Positions 52,150 to 60,704 of a stretch of 64,000 nucleotides of DNA are shown piece after piece. The stretch lies in assembly GCF_030268205.1 (NCBI RefSeq), contig NZ_BSQF01000001.1, positions 1-64,000 of the forward strand. Reading direction: 5' to 3'. The notes beneath the pieces were generated by a model. That model did not search any database, had not been told where the DNA came from, and saw only the letters and a program-made list of their open reading frames with translations. The number at the start of each line of letters is the position of its first letter. Position 1 is the stretch's first letter. A program made the position numbers and the translations under genes. This DNA comes from Allomuricauda sp. NBRC 101325. Its GTDB lineage: Bacteria; Bacteroidota; Bacteroidia; Flavobacteriales; Flavobacteriaceae.

Positions 52150-53124
52150 ATGAAAAAGAACGTTGCCATCATCATGGGGGGCTACTCCAGCGAATACAGT
52201 ATTTCCATTAAGAGCGGAAATGTGGTCTTTAAGTATTTGGATAGAAGCAAATACAATCCTTACCGAGTAATTATCACCAAAGAAAAATGGTATTATTTGG
52301 ATGAGGAGAATAAGGAGTTTTTATTGGAACGTTCCGATTTTAGTTTGCCATTGGATGGAAATAAAATCAAGTTTGATTGTGTGTTCAATGCCATTCACGG
52401 CACCCCTGGGGAAGATGGATTGATGCAGGCCTATTTTGAATTGTTGGGTATTCCGCATACCTCTTGCAACCATTATGAAGCAGCACTCACCTTCAACAAA
52501 AGGGATTTGTTGAGCACCCTTAAACCCTACTCAATTCCATGTGCCGCTTCCTTTTTTATTAATAAAGGACAAACCATTGACCAGGATGCCATTGTGGAAA
52601 AGGTTGGACTTCCCTGTTTTGTAAAAGCGAACAGGGCCGGAAGTAGTTATGGGGTTTCCAAAGTGTACAAAAAAGAAGAATTGGATTCTGCCATAGAAAA
52701 CGCCTTTAAGGAGGACCATCAAGTTATTATTGAATCCTTTTTAGATGGAACGGAAGTTTCAATAGGAGTAATCACCTATAATAATGAAGTAAAGGTTTTA
52801 CCCGCCACCGAGATCATTTCAGAAAATGATTTCTTCGATTTTGAGGCAAAATATATGGGCAAATCCCAAGAGATCACTCCTGCTCGGATTTCAGAAACGC
52901 AAGCAAAAAACGTAAAAGAAAGAGCTGAATTTATATATAAAGTGCTCGGTTTAAAAGGATACACTAGAAGTGAGTTCATTTTTATCGGGGACGAACCCTA
53001 TTTATTGGAAATCAATACCACTCCAGGTCTTACGGAAGAAAGTCTGTTGCCACAACAAGCTAGAGCCGCAGGAATTTCCCTGGAGGCACTTTTTGATAGT
53101 GCCATTGAGGAAGCTTTACGATAG
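52150..53124 (+). CDS. ddl: D-alanine--D-alanine ligase
   Basis: Makes the D-Ala-D-Ala dipeptide for peptidoglycan. An ATP-grasp enzyme of 324 residues. It starts KKNVAIIMGGYSSEYSISIKSG (motif GG-S-E-S). HGTPGEDG, LPCFVKANRAGSSYGVSKV and the metal-binding end YLLEINTTPGLTEESLLPQQ are intact. The ATG at 52150 is used; in-frame sequence upstream is antisense to the PASTA gene and gives an unrelated extension. It is divergent from the PASTA-rluD pair and is followed after 36 bp by coaD. Confidence 0.95.
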   Translation: MKKNVAIIMGGYSSEYSISIKSGNVVFKYLDRSKYNPYRVIITKEKWYYLDEENKEFLLERSDFSLPLDGNKIKFDCVFNAIHGTPGEDGLMQAYFELLGIPHTSCNHYEAALTFNKRDLLSTLKPYSIPCAASFFINKGQTIDQDAIVEKVGLPCFVKANRAGSSYGVSKVYKKEELDSAIENAFKEDHQVIIESFLDGTEVSIGVITYNNEVKVLPATEIISENDFFDFEAKYMGKSQEITPARISETQAKNVKERAEFIYKVLGLKGYTRSEFIFIGDEPYLLEINTTPGLTEESLLPQQARAAGISLEALFDSAIEEALR

Positions 53125-53160
53125 AAATCCGTATTTTTAAGAAACTAATCTCCATACCCA

Positions 53161-53619
53161 ATGAGACGCGCATTGTTCCCCGGTTCTTTTGACCCGCTAA
53201 CCTTAGGTCATTTTGATATTATTCAGAGAGGCGTAACCCTATTTGATGAACTTGTGATCGCTATAGGAATCAATGCCGATAAAAAATACATGTTCTCCCT
53301 TGACGAAAGGGTTAAATTCATCAAAGAAGCTTTTAAGGATGAACCTAAAATAAAGGTCACCACCTATCAAGGCATGACCATTGATTTCTGTAAAAAGATA
53401 GATGCCAATTTTATTTTAAGGGGACTTCGTAACCCAGCGGATTTCGAGTTTGAAAAGGCCATCGCCCACACCAACCGTAAACTATCAGAAATTGAAACGG
53501 TGTTCTTGCTTACTTCATCGGGCAAATCATTTATTAGTTCATCCATTGTTCGTGATGTAATTCGAAATGGTGGGGATTACACTGGACTTGTTCCTGAAAC
53601 CGTTGTGGTTAAAAAATAA
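53161..53619 (+). CDS. coaD: Phosphopantetheine adenylyltransferase
   Basis: Catalyses the fourth step of coenzyme A synthesis (4'-phosphopantetheine plus ATP). The protein has 152 residues. It carries the nucleotidyltransferase motif ALFPGSFDPLTLGHFDII and the conserved RGLRNPADFEFE, plus ISSSIVRDV near the end. Likely co-transcribed with ddl. Confidence 0.96.
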   Translation: MRRALFPGSFDPLTLGHFDIIQRGVTLFDELVIAIGINADKKYMFSLDERVKFIKEAFKDEPKIKVTTYQGMTIDFCKKIDANFILRGLRNPADFEFEKAIAHTNRKLSEIETVFLLTSSGKSFISSSIVRDVIRNGGDYTGLVPETVVVKK

Positions 53620-53799
53620 TTCCCAGCAGACTTATTGCATTGTAAGTGATTTCTTCAAACTTGACATTTGTCAAACAATGTAAATTGATGTAAAAACCAC
53701 ATTTTTTACTCCTTTCACAACATTAGCTCTCTAATACCTTGGGATATTTTTACATTGGTCTAACAATTAACGGCATACAATTTCATAATACCCCCGATT

Positions 53800-55620
53800 T
53801 TGAAAGCAGTCGAGAACATAGACCAAAATTATTTGATAAAACAGCTCCCCACCCCTACAGCTTTTGTAGGCAACTCAGGAGTTGTGATGGATGCTTCCGA
53901 CTCTTGGTTGGAGATTTTTGGTTTGGTCCCGACCAAGAAAAAGCGAAAGCTGAACATTCTTGATTTTTTCCCTGAAGCGAAAGACTTTCAAAACAACAAC
54001 GCATTATCCATAAGACACAAATACATTTCAAATGACCGCATTTGTCATTTCGAAAGTTCTTTTACCCCATGGTTTGATGACAAAGAGAATGTTCTCGGGT
54101 CCATTGTCCAAACAAGGGATATTACCTCCGAAGTTGAAAAGGAATTGGAGATCGAATGCCTTAATAATATTCTTAAATACAAATCCGAAGCAGCCAAAAT
54201 AGGATGGTGGGAGTACGATGCCCTTACCGAAGAAATATTTTGGTGCGAGGAAACAAAAAGAATTCACAAAGCCCCCGAATCTTACCGACCAGATATTAAT
54301 GAAGCCATTAACTTTTACAAGTCAGGCTTCAGTCAAAACAGAATTTCCATGCTCTTCCACAACGCGATGACCAAAGGCCAATCGTATGAGGTGGACTTGA
54401 TCATCCTTACTTTTAAAGGAGAAGAGCGATGGGTGCGTACCACAGGAAAACCCATTTTTAAAGATGGAAAGGTGGTAAAACTATTCGGAACATTTAAGGA
54501 CATTCACGAACAGGTAATGGCTGAAACCAAAATCAAAGAAAATCAACAATTGTTGACCACTTTGATTGACAGCCTACCTTTAAATGTATATGTAAAGGAT
54601 TTGGAATCCAAAAAGGTTTTGGTCAACAAAGCAGAATGCGATTACCTTGGTAAAAATGCCGAAGAACTTTTGGGCAAATCCGATTTCGACCTTTATGGCA
54701 AAGAGATGGCGCAAATTTCCCGTGATGAGGATTTGGAGGTAATGAAACACCTTAAACCTATTTTGGGGAAAGAGACCGAAAGCGCCAAAAAAGATGGAAA
54801 AACAACCTATTTCCTTACCTCTAAAATTCCACGCTTTGATCTAGACGGCCGTGTAAATGGTTTGATAGGAATCAGCATGGATATTTCAGCGATTAAAAAG
54901 AAAGAAGAAGAGCTTCAAAATTTGATCAGCATAACTACGATCCAAAACAAGAAGCTTATCAACTTCGCACATATAGTCTCACATAACCTAAGATCACATT
55001 CAGCCAATTTTTCCATGCTCTTGGAATTTCTGAATTATGAAGAAAACAAGGAGGAAAGAGACAAAATATTAAAAATGTTAAACCATGCGTCGGACAATTT
55101 GTTGGAGACACTTGAAAACTTAAATCAAGTAGTAGATGTCAACACCAAAACGCCGCAGTTAAAAAAACAACTTAACCTACACGATAGCATTGTTAAGGCA
55201 CAACAGAATATTGTTGCATTTAGCGAAAAAAACAAGGCACAGATCATAAACAACATCCCAAAACAAATAACTGTTTCGTCTGTGCCTGCCTATTTGGACA
55301 GTATTATTCTAAACTTGATCACCAATGCTATCAAATACAAGAAACCAAGTGTAGACCCCGTAATCACCGTGGACGCATTTTTAGAAAACAACCAAGTCTG
55401 TTTGCGCGTGGCCGACAATGGCCTTGGTATTGACCTTGAGAAAAATGGCGACAAAGTATTTGGCATGTACAAAACTTTTCACCAGCGAGAAGATGCCAAA
55501 GGCTTTGGACTGTATTTGGTTCGGAATCAAATTGAAGCTATGGGAGGAACCATAACCATAGAAAGTGAAGTTGATAAAGGCTCTGTCTTTAATGTGTATT
55601 TTAATGAAGAAAATGAATAG
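53800..55620 (+). CDS. Sensor histidine kinase with three PAS domains, no membrane segment
   Basis: The protein has 606 residues with no transmembrane helix. PAS-type domains lie at about 10-115, 125-245 (GWWEYDALTEEIFWCEETKRIHK) and 250-370 (LLTTLIDSLPLNVYVKDLESKK). The HisKA domain has His395 in SHNLRSHS, and the HATPase domain shows NLITNAIKYKK, DNGLGID and KGFGLYLVRNQIEAMGG. The frame has no ATG before PAS 1 and is closed by TAA at 53761, so translation probably starts at TTG 53800 (MKAVENIDQNY). The receiver gene overlaps its end, so the two form a cytoplasmic two-component pair. The input signal is unknown. Confidence 0.88.
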   Translation: MKAVENIDQNYLIKQLPTPTAFVGNSGVVMDASDSWLEIFGLVPTKKKRKLNILDFFPEAKDFQNNNALSIRHKYISNDRICHFESSFTPWFDDKENVLGSIVQTRDITSEVEKELEIECLNNILKYKSEAAKIGWWEYDALTEEIFWCEETKRIHKAPESYRPDINEAINFYKSGFSQNRISMLFHNAMTKGQSYEVDLIILTFKGEERWVRTTGKPIFKDGKVVKLFGTFKDIHEQVMAETKIKENQQLLTTLIDSLPLNVYVKDLESKKVLVNKAECDYLGKNAEELLGKSDFDLYGKEMAQISRDEDLEVMKHLKPILGKETESAKKDGKTTYFLTSKIPRFDLDGRVNGLIGISMDISAIKKKEEELQNLISITTIQNKKLINFAHIVSHNLRSHSANFSMLLEFLNYEENKEERDKILKMLNHASDNLLETLENLNQVVDVNTKTPQLKKQLNLHDSIVKAQQNIVAFSEKNKAQIINNIPKQITVSSVPAYLDSIILNLITNAIKYKKPSVDPVITVDAFLENNQVCLRVADNGLGIDLEKNGDKVFGMYKTFHQREDAKGFGLYLVRNQIEAMGGTITIESEVDKGSVFNVYFNEENE

Positions 55621-56011
55621 TATTTTTATTGTTGACGATGATCCGATCACGGTATTCGGAATCAAAAAAATGTTGAAACCTATTACCGATTGTTCGGATG
55701 TTCAAATTTTCCAAAATGGGAAAGAGGCCTTGGAAAAAATCAAAGAACGTATGGGTGGAATTTTACCTGATGTGATTTTTTTGGATATAAATATGCCCAT
55801 TTTGGACGGTTGGGGGTTTTTGGATGAACTGATTTCATTGAACATCCAACAACCTATTACCATCAATGTAATAACTTCCTCAATAGATCCATTGGATTTG
55901 GAGAAATGGCAGTTTTACAAAGCACGCTGTCCACATACCCTAAATTTTAGGAACAAGCCAATTTTTAAGATAGAATTGGCTGACCTTGGGTACATTAATG
56001 TGGCTTCATAA
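55604..56011 (+). CDS. Single-domain response regulator
   Basis: The protein has 132-135 residues, receiver domain only. It shows SIFIVDDDPITVFGI (acidic pocket), the phospho-acceptor Asp61 in IFLDINMPILDG, and Lys in FRNKPI. It overlaps the histidine-kinase gene: ATG 55604 lies 17 bp, and ATG 55613 8 bp, inside the kinase end. Either fits translational coupling. With no output domain it probably acts by protein contact or as part of a phosphorelay. Confidence 0.88.
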   Translation: MKKMNSIFIVDDDPITVFGIKKMLKPITDCSDVQIFQNGKEALEKIKERMGGILPDVIFLDINMPILDGWGFLDELISLNIQQPITINVITSSIDPLDLEKWQFYKARCPHTLNFRNKPIFKIELADLGYINVAS

Positions 56012-56024
56012 AAAGATTATATTG

Positions 56025-56032
56025 TATTTTTG
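56025..56032 (+). promoter_or_regulatory. Candidate -7 box of the M14 peptidase gene
   Basis: TATTTTTG fits TAnnTTTG and predicts a start about 15 nt before the GTG at 56053. No clear TTTG lies at -33. Confidence 0.35.
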
Positions 56033-56052
56033 GTTCGCAAGAAAATTTTAAA

Positions 56053-57852
56053 GTGCCAACCAAAGTTCCCTTAGTCAATTTGAAGTATCTAGTTTTTTTA
56101 ACCTCAATTATACTTTTCATTTCCTGTGAAAACAAAACACAGGATGAGAAACCATCATACCAAACTTTTTTTGAGGCATCGGAAGGAAAAGAGACTCCCA
56201 CCTATCAAGCAACCATTGATTACTACATTACCTTAGCCAGGGATTTTCCGGAAATTAACATACATACCATTGGAAAAACCGATAGTGGCTATCCGTTGCA
56301 CATGGTTACCTATAACCCCGATGGCGATTTTAATTACGAGAATATTCGAAAGGAAAAAACCATCATTTTAATTAATAACGGTATTCACCCTGGGGAAAGT
56401 GATGGGATTGATGCCACCATGATGCTCTATCGTGATTTGGCCACAGAAAAAATCAAAGCACCTGAAAAAACAGTTCTTGTTACCATTCCTATTTACAACG
56501 TAGGTGGCTCCCTAAATCGAAATACAGGTACAAGGGCCAACCAAAATGGACCCGAAGAGTACGGTTTTAGGGGAAATGCCCTAAACTATGACCTTAATCG
56601 GGACTTTATTAAAATGGATACCCAAAATGCCAATACCTTCGCGCAGATTTTCCATACCGTAAAACCCGATGTATTTATCGACAACCATGTGAGCAATGGA
56701 GCCGATTACCAATATGTGCTAACCCATTTGTTTACCCAGCACAATAAATTGGGGGGTAAAATGGGAGAATATCTGCATGACAGCTTTATGCCCGACATTG
56801 TGGGTTCGTTGGCCAACAAAGAATGGGATATTACCCCTTATGTAAATGTGTTCAATGTGCCACCAGAGCAAGGGTTTAGTCAATTTATGGACCATCCCAG
56901 ATATTCAACAGGCTACACCACGCTTTGGAGCACTTTAGGTTTAATGGTGGAAACCCATATGCTAAAACCTTATAAGCAGCGGGTTGAAGGCACCTACGCA
57001 TTAATGGAAAGCTTGATTGAGGTCACTGAAAAAGAGCATGACAATATTAAAAAGCTTAGAAAAGAAACCTTGGAGACTAATTTGGAACTTTCTGAATATT
57101 ACTTCAATTATGAAGTGGACACCACTCAAAGCAGCATGCTAAACTTTAAAGGTTTCGAAGCTGAAATTATGACAAGTGAGGTCACGGGATTGCCAAGGTT
57201 AAAATACAACAGAGACAAACCCTTTACCAAAGAAACCGTTTACCAAGATTATTTTATCCCAAAAGACACCATCAGTGTTCCAGACGCCTACATTGTTAAA
57301 CAAAGTTGGCAACGGGTAATTGATAGATTAACCACCAATAAAATCCAGTTTTTTAAATTGGAGAAGGATACCACCTTGTCTGTGGAAGCCTATAGTATCG
57401 TAGATTATGATACAAGAAACAATCCGTACGAAGGACATTATTTACATTCCGACACCAAAGTTTCAAAAAGCAGCAAACAAATCCATTTTAGGGCAGGAGA
57501 CATTGTAATTCCAACAAAACAACCAGGTATCCGTTACCTACTGGAAACTTTGGAACCACAGGGTGTCGATTCCTTTTTTAACTGGAACTTTTTTGATACC
57601 ATGTTGCAGCGCAAGGAAGGATTTTCCCCATACGTATTTGAAGATATTGCCTTGGAAATGTTGCAAAAAGATTCCCTTTTATTTCGAGAATTTGAAGCCC
57701 AAAAAGAACTCGACCTCAATTTTGCCAACAATTGGTATGCACAATTGAATTGGATATTTGAGCGTTCGGCCCATTTGGAAGAAGCTTATCTATCCTATCC
57801 AATTTATAGAATTTCTAAAGGAAGCAAGGCTTCGGGAATACTTGACCGTTAA
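56053..57852 (+). CDS. M14 family zinc carboxypeptidase lipoprotein
   Basis: The protein has 599 residues with a lipoprotein signal (YLVFLTSIILFISC). The M14 zinc motif HPGES lies in INNGIHPGESDGIDA, and the third ligand is probably the His of FIDNHVSNGADYQY. NYDLNRDFIKMD is the substrate-binding part. The C-terminal half (about 370-599) is beta-rich and not recognised. There is no ATG at a suitable place, so GTG 56053 is taken, and TTG 56080 is an alternative that still keeps the signal peptide. It should act on peptides at the cell envelope. It overlaps the convergent Nudix gene by 4 bp. Confidence 0.87.
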   Translation: MPTKVPLVNLKYLVFLTSIILFISCENKTQDEKPSYQTFFEASEGKETPTYQATIDYYITLARDFPEINIHTIGKTDSGYPLHMVTYNPDGDFNYENIRKEKTIILINNGIHPGESDGIDATMMLYRDLATEKIKAPEKTVLVTIPIYNVGGSLNRNTGTRANQNGPEEYGFRGNALNYDLNRDFIKMDTQNANTFAQIFHTVKPDVFIDNHVSNGADYQYVLTHLFTQHNKLGGKMGEYLHDSFMPDIVGSLANKEWDITPYVNVFNVPPEQGFSQFMDHPRYSTGYTTLWSTLGLMVETHMLKPYKQRVEGTYALMESLIEVTEKEHDNIKKLRKETLETNLELSEYYFNYEVDTTQSSMLNFKGFEAEIMTSEVTGLPRLKYNRDKPFTKETVYQDYFIPKDTISVPDAYIVKQSWQRVIDRLTTNKIQFFKLEKDTTLSVEAYSIVDYDTRNNPYEGHYLHSDTKVSKSSKQIHFRAGDIVIPTKQPGIRYLLETLEPQGVDSFFNWNFFDTMLQRKEGFSPYVFEDIALEMLQKDSLLFREFEAQKELDLNFANNWYAQLNWIFERSAHLEEAYLSYPIYRISKGSKASGILDR

Positions 57853-58442
57853 GGCCAGTCTTCAAAAAGTATCTTAATATTATGGTACGATTGTTTAAGG
57901 GCCTTTTTGGTCTTTCTACGTCCTTTCCACTTTACCTTTTTGATGCCCTCAGATTTCTCAGCAATCAATTTTCCAGTAAAATCAGTGGTCATAACAAACC
58001 AATGGGTCTCTTTTAATCGAAACTCTCCATTTCTTTTAAAAATATGATAAGTGGTTTTTAAAAATCGTTCAATTTTTAGGTTACTGACCCCAGTCTCCTC
58101 TTCCACCTCACGAATAGCGGCATTTTCAATCGATTCCCCTTTATCCACTTTTCCTTTGGGCAAATCCCATTTATTGTTACGGTAGATAAAAAGTACTTTG
58201 CCCTTTCTGTTCACAACAAAGCCACCACCAGCTACTACCACTGGAATCTTATGCTTGAAAAGACTCAGGGTTTTATCTTCATCGGGATGATAAAAATAGG
58301 CCTCCTTAATTTTTTTCTTCGACAATAGTGAGATAGCTTCCATTATGCTATCACCTTCCAAAGAAAACAAGTTTCCATTAGCATCCTTTGGACGCTTGTT
58401 CGTCAAAATCATTGGAGACTCATTCACAAAAACTTCATACAT
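57849..58442 (-). CDS. Nudix hydrolase family protein
   Basis: The protein has 197 residues. The Nudix box GKVDKGESIENAAIREVEEETGV is complete (Gly, Glu, Arg-Glu and Glu-Glu residues in place), within VVVAGGGFVVNRKGKVLFIYRNNKWDLPKGKV. An N-terminal region of about 70 residues (MYEVFVNESPMILTNK) is of unknown type. The basic C-terminus (KKVKWKGRRKTKKALKQ) is notable. The substrate, a nucleoside diphosphate linked to X, cannot be told. Its ATG at 58442 lies within the -7 box of the divergent pyrE gene. An upstream ATG at 58475 would run into pyrE and is rejected. Confidence 0.85.
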   Translation of the reverse strand: MYEVFVNESPMILTNKRPKDANGNLFSLEGDSIMEAISLLSKKKIKEAYFYHPDEDKTLSLFKHKIPVVVAGGGFVVNRKGKVLFIYRNNKWDLPKGKVDKGESIENAAIREVEEETGVSNLKIERFLKTTYHIFKRNGEFRLKETHWFVMTTDFTGKLIAEKSEGIKKVKWKGRRKTKKALKQSYHNIKILFEDWP

Positions 58443-58445
58443 TTG
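58412..58445 (+). promoter_or_regulatory. pyrE promoter placed inside the Nudix gene
   Basis: TTG (58412-58414), a 23-nt spacer and TACATTTG (58438-58445), a perfect -7 box, end only 4 nt before the pyrE ATG. The box also contains the reverse complement of the Nudix start codon (58440-58442). Confidence 0.6.
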
Positions 58446-58449
58446 CGCA

Positions 58450-59091
58450 ATGGTTTTAGATAAAGAAATTGCCAAAAAAACAGCCGAGCTGCTTTTACAA
58501 ATTAATGCAATAAAGTTGGAACCCGAAAATCCTTTTACGTGGGCTTCGGGATGGAAATCTCCAATTTATTGCGACAACAGAATTATGCTATCGTACCCCG
58601 AAATCCGAAATTATGTTCGGGAAGAGATGGCCAAACAAGTGGAGAGCCTTTACGGCAAGCCAGATGTGATCGCCGGAGTGGCCACAGGAGCCATTGGTAT
58701 TGGCATTTTGGTGGCAGAAGCATTGGGTCTACCTTTTGTTTATGTGCGACCTGAACCTAAATCGCACGGCAGGCAAAATCAAATTGAAGGGTATTTTGAA
58801 CCAGGTCAAAGTGTAGTGGTCATCGAAGATTTGATCAGCACAGGAAAAAGCAGCCTTAATGCGGTTAGAGCCTTAAAGGACCAACAGGCAAACATTAAAG
58901 GTATGATCGCCATTTTTACCTATGGCTTTCCTATTTCCACGGAAAATTTTGAGGCAGAAGGAGTAGAACTCCACACCTTATCTGACTACGAACATCTGAT
59001 CGAGCAGGCCTCCGAAACCCATTACGTTAAAGAATCTCAAATGAATACCTTGTTGGAATGGCGCTCCAATCCACAAGAATGGAAGAAATAA
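58450..59091 (+). CDS. pyrE: Orotate phosphoribosyltransferase
   Basis: Converts orotate and PRPP to OMP in pyrimidine synthesis. The protein has 213 residues. The PRPP-binding loop is in SVVVIEDLISTGKSSLNAV, the flexible-loop Lys in YVRPEPKSHGRQNQIEG, and PFTWASGWKSPIYCDNRIMLSYP is typical of PyrE. The ATG at 58450 (MVLDKEIAKKT) is the only fitting start. With the -7 box 4 nt away, the mRNA may be leaderless. Genes for an SRPBCC protein follow 10 bp later. Confidence 0.95.
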   Translation: MVLDKEIAKKTAELLLQINAIKLEPENPFTWASGWKSPIYCDNRIMLSYPEIRNYVREEMAKQVESLYGKPDVIAGVATGAIGIGILVAEALGLPFVYVRPEPKSHGRQNQIEGYFEPGQSVVVIEDLISTGKSSLNAVRALKDQQANIKGMIAIFTYGFPISTENFEAEGVELHTLSDYEHLIEQASETHYVKESQMNTLLEWRSNPQEWKK

Positions 59092-59101
59092 CAAACGCAT
59101 C

Positions 59102-59500
59102 ATGCACATAGAAGCAACTAAAAAACAGGTAGCCAAAAGCGATAAAGAAGTTTTTGAATTTTTGACCGACATCAAAAACTTTGAAACCTTAATGCCCGAC
59201 AACATCGATAAATTTGAGGTACTGGATGAAAACACCTTTAAGTTTGCACTAAAGGGCATGCCCGAAATCGTGTTGCGTTTAAAAGAGCAAAATCCAAATG
59301 ACAAAGTAGTTTTGGGTGCTGCCAGCGATAAACTACCTTTTACATTAACTGCAGATATTTCATCATTGGGAGAAAATGAAAGTGAAGTAGCGTTAAGCTT
59401 TGAAGGGCAGTTCAATGCGATGATGGCCATGATGATCAAATCCCCTATTACCAATTTTATGGAAACCTTGTCCACCAACATGGACAAAATTGGTCAATAG
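59102..59500 (+). CDS. SRPBCC (START-like) family protein
   Basis: The protein has 132 residues with a hydrophobic-cavity fold: MHIEATKKQVAKSDKEVFEFLTDIKNFETLMPDN at the start, then VVLGAASDKLPFTLTADI and a long C-terminal helix that ends METLSTNMDKIGQ. This is the pattern of polyketide-cyclase/START-like proteins that bind small hydrophobic ligands. No catalytic residue is evident. It is likely co-transcribed with pyrE, and it overlaps the convergent birA gene by 7 bp. Confidence 0.82.
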   Translation: MHIEATKKQVAKSDKEVFEFLTDIKNFETLMPDNIDKFEVLDENTFKFALKGMPEIVLRLKEQNPNDKVVLGAASDKLPFTLTADISSLGENESEVALSFEGQFNAMMAMMIKSPITNFMETLSTNMDKIGQ

Positions 59501-60237
59501 AGCAACGTAACTTCCTTAAGGTCGAATTCTTTAAAAATTTGTTCTTCCAATTCCAGCACCAACTTGCCGGATGGAGACACTTTGCGGATAAATCCCATAA
59601 ATCTATTTCCATCTTCATCCTCGAAGGTGGATGGTTTATCTTTTCGGAACAAAATATCCCCATAGACTGGCAATAATTGCTTCACGGTTTTTGTTTCGAC
59701 ATTTTCCGTGTAAAACTTTATCCGCCCGATAATCATATGTAAAATCTCATCCAAATTGTAAACCTTGCCTGTGATGGATGAAATTGAGGAAGCTTTGGCC
59801 AAATTTTCGAACTGGCTTTGGTTTACATTCAAACCTATACCAATAATGGAATGATCTATTAGTCTTCCCTTCAAAATATTTTCAATTAAAATGCCACATA
59901 TTTTAGCGGAACCTGACATAATGTCGTTGGGCCATTTTACCTTGACATCTGGAACGGCAAGCGTTGTCAGCACATCAAAAATCGACAAGGAAACGCAAAT
60001 ATTCAAAAGAAACTGCTGATCCGCTCTAAAAGCATCGAACCTTTTTAAAATACTGAATGTCAGATTTTTACCCTCCTCAGATTGCCAAACCGCACCCATT
60101 TGCCCCCTGCCCTTGAGTTGATTTTTTGTAACCACCACGGAATAATCGGGTAAGTTTTGCGACTTAATTAATGTCCGCAAATACAGATTTGTGGAGTCCG
60201 TGGCATCAAGTTTGATTATTGGAGATTGTTCGCCCAA
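59494..60237 (-). CDS. birA: Biotin--[acetyl-CoA-carboxylase] ligase (no DNA-binding domain)
   Basis: Attaches biotin to the carrier protein of biotin-dependent carboxylases. The protein has 247 residues. It starts IIKLDATDSTNLYL, carries the biotinyl-AMP motif LKGRGQMGAVWQS, then KWPNDIM and GIGLNVNQSQ. No N-terminal helix-turn-helix is present, so it is the non-repressor type. The start codon is probably TTG at 60237, since the preceding in-frame codons contain no ATG or GTG. It is divergent from rsfS. Confidence 0.92.
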   Translation of the reverse strand: MGEQSPIIKLDATDSTNLYLRTLIKSQNLPDYSVVVTKNQLKGRGQMGAVWQSEEGKNLTFSILKRFDAFRADQQFLLNICVSLSIFDVLTTLAVPDVKVKWPNDIMSGSAKICGILIENILKGRLIDHSIIGIGLNVNQSQFENLAKASSISSITGKVYNLDEILHMIIGRIKFYTENVETKTVKQLLPVYGDILFRKDKPSTFEDEDGNRFMGFIRKVSPSGKLVLELEEQIFKEFDLKEVTLLY

Positions 60238-60292
60238 AGTGGTAAGCCTTATTGATTTGTTAAAAACTAAGGCTAAGAAAACAAAAAAAATA

Positions 60293-60300
60293 TAACTTTG
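60293..60300 (+). promoter_or_regulatory. Candidate -7 box of the rsfS-ftsH operon
   Basis: TAACTTTG fits TAnnTTTG and would give a leader of about 15 nt before the rsfS ATG. The nearest TTTG (60256-60259) is too far upstream, so only the -7 box supports it. Confidence 0.4.
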
Positions 60301-60319
60301 TAGAAACTAAAATTTTTGA

Positions 60320-60697
60320 ATGCAGAAAACGAAAGCTAGCGCAGATGAATTGATTGCCTTGATTTTAGAAGGGATAGAAGACGTTAAAGGAGTTGATATT
60401 AATCTACTGGACCTTAGGGAAATCGAAAATACGGTATGCGACTACTTCATTATCTGCAACGGTACTTCCAATACGCATGTAAACGCAATTGTATCCTCCA
60501 TCCAAAAAACCGTAAGTAAAGCTATTCAAGATAAACCTTGGCATGTAGAAGGTTCAGAGAATGCTGAATGGGTCTTAATGGATTATGTAAATGTTGTGGT
60601 CCATGTATTTCAAAAACATGTTAGGGAATTCTACGACATTGAAGGTCTTTGGGGAGATGCCAAAGTAACCATGGTGGAGAGCAGCTACAATTCATAA
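60320..60697 (+). CDS. rsfS: Ribosome silencing factor RsfS
   Basis: Binds L14 and blocks joining of ribosomal subunits in starvation. The protein has 125 residues of the RsfS/Iojap type: VNLLDLREIENTVCDYFIICNGTSN in variant form (INLLDLREIEN), HVNAIVSSI, KPWHVEGSENAEWVLMDYVNVVVHVFQKHVREFYDIEGLWGDA. It starts the rsfS-ftsH-LUD-cdsA operon, 7 bp before ftsH. Confidence 0.95.
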   Translation: MQKTKASADELIALILEGIEDVKGVDINLLDLREIENTVCDYFIICNGTSNTHVNAIVSSIQKTVSKAIQDKPWHVEGSENAEWVLMDYVNVVVHVFQKHVREFYDIEGLWGDAKVTMVESSYNS

Positions 60698-60704
60698 AAA
60701 AATA

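Noticed and set aside
53739..53963. Open frame ahead of and overlapping the histidine-kinase gene
   Set aside because: It starts from TTG, overlaps the PAS domain in another frame and has no recognisable content.
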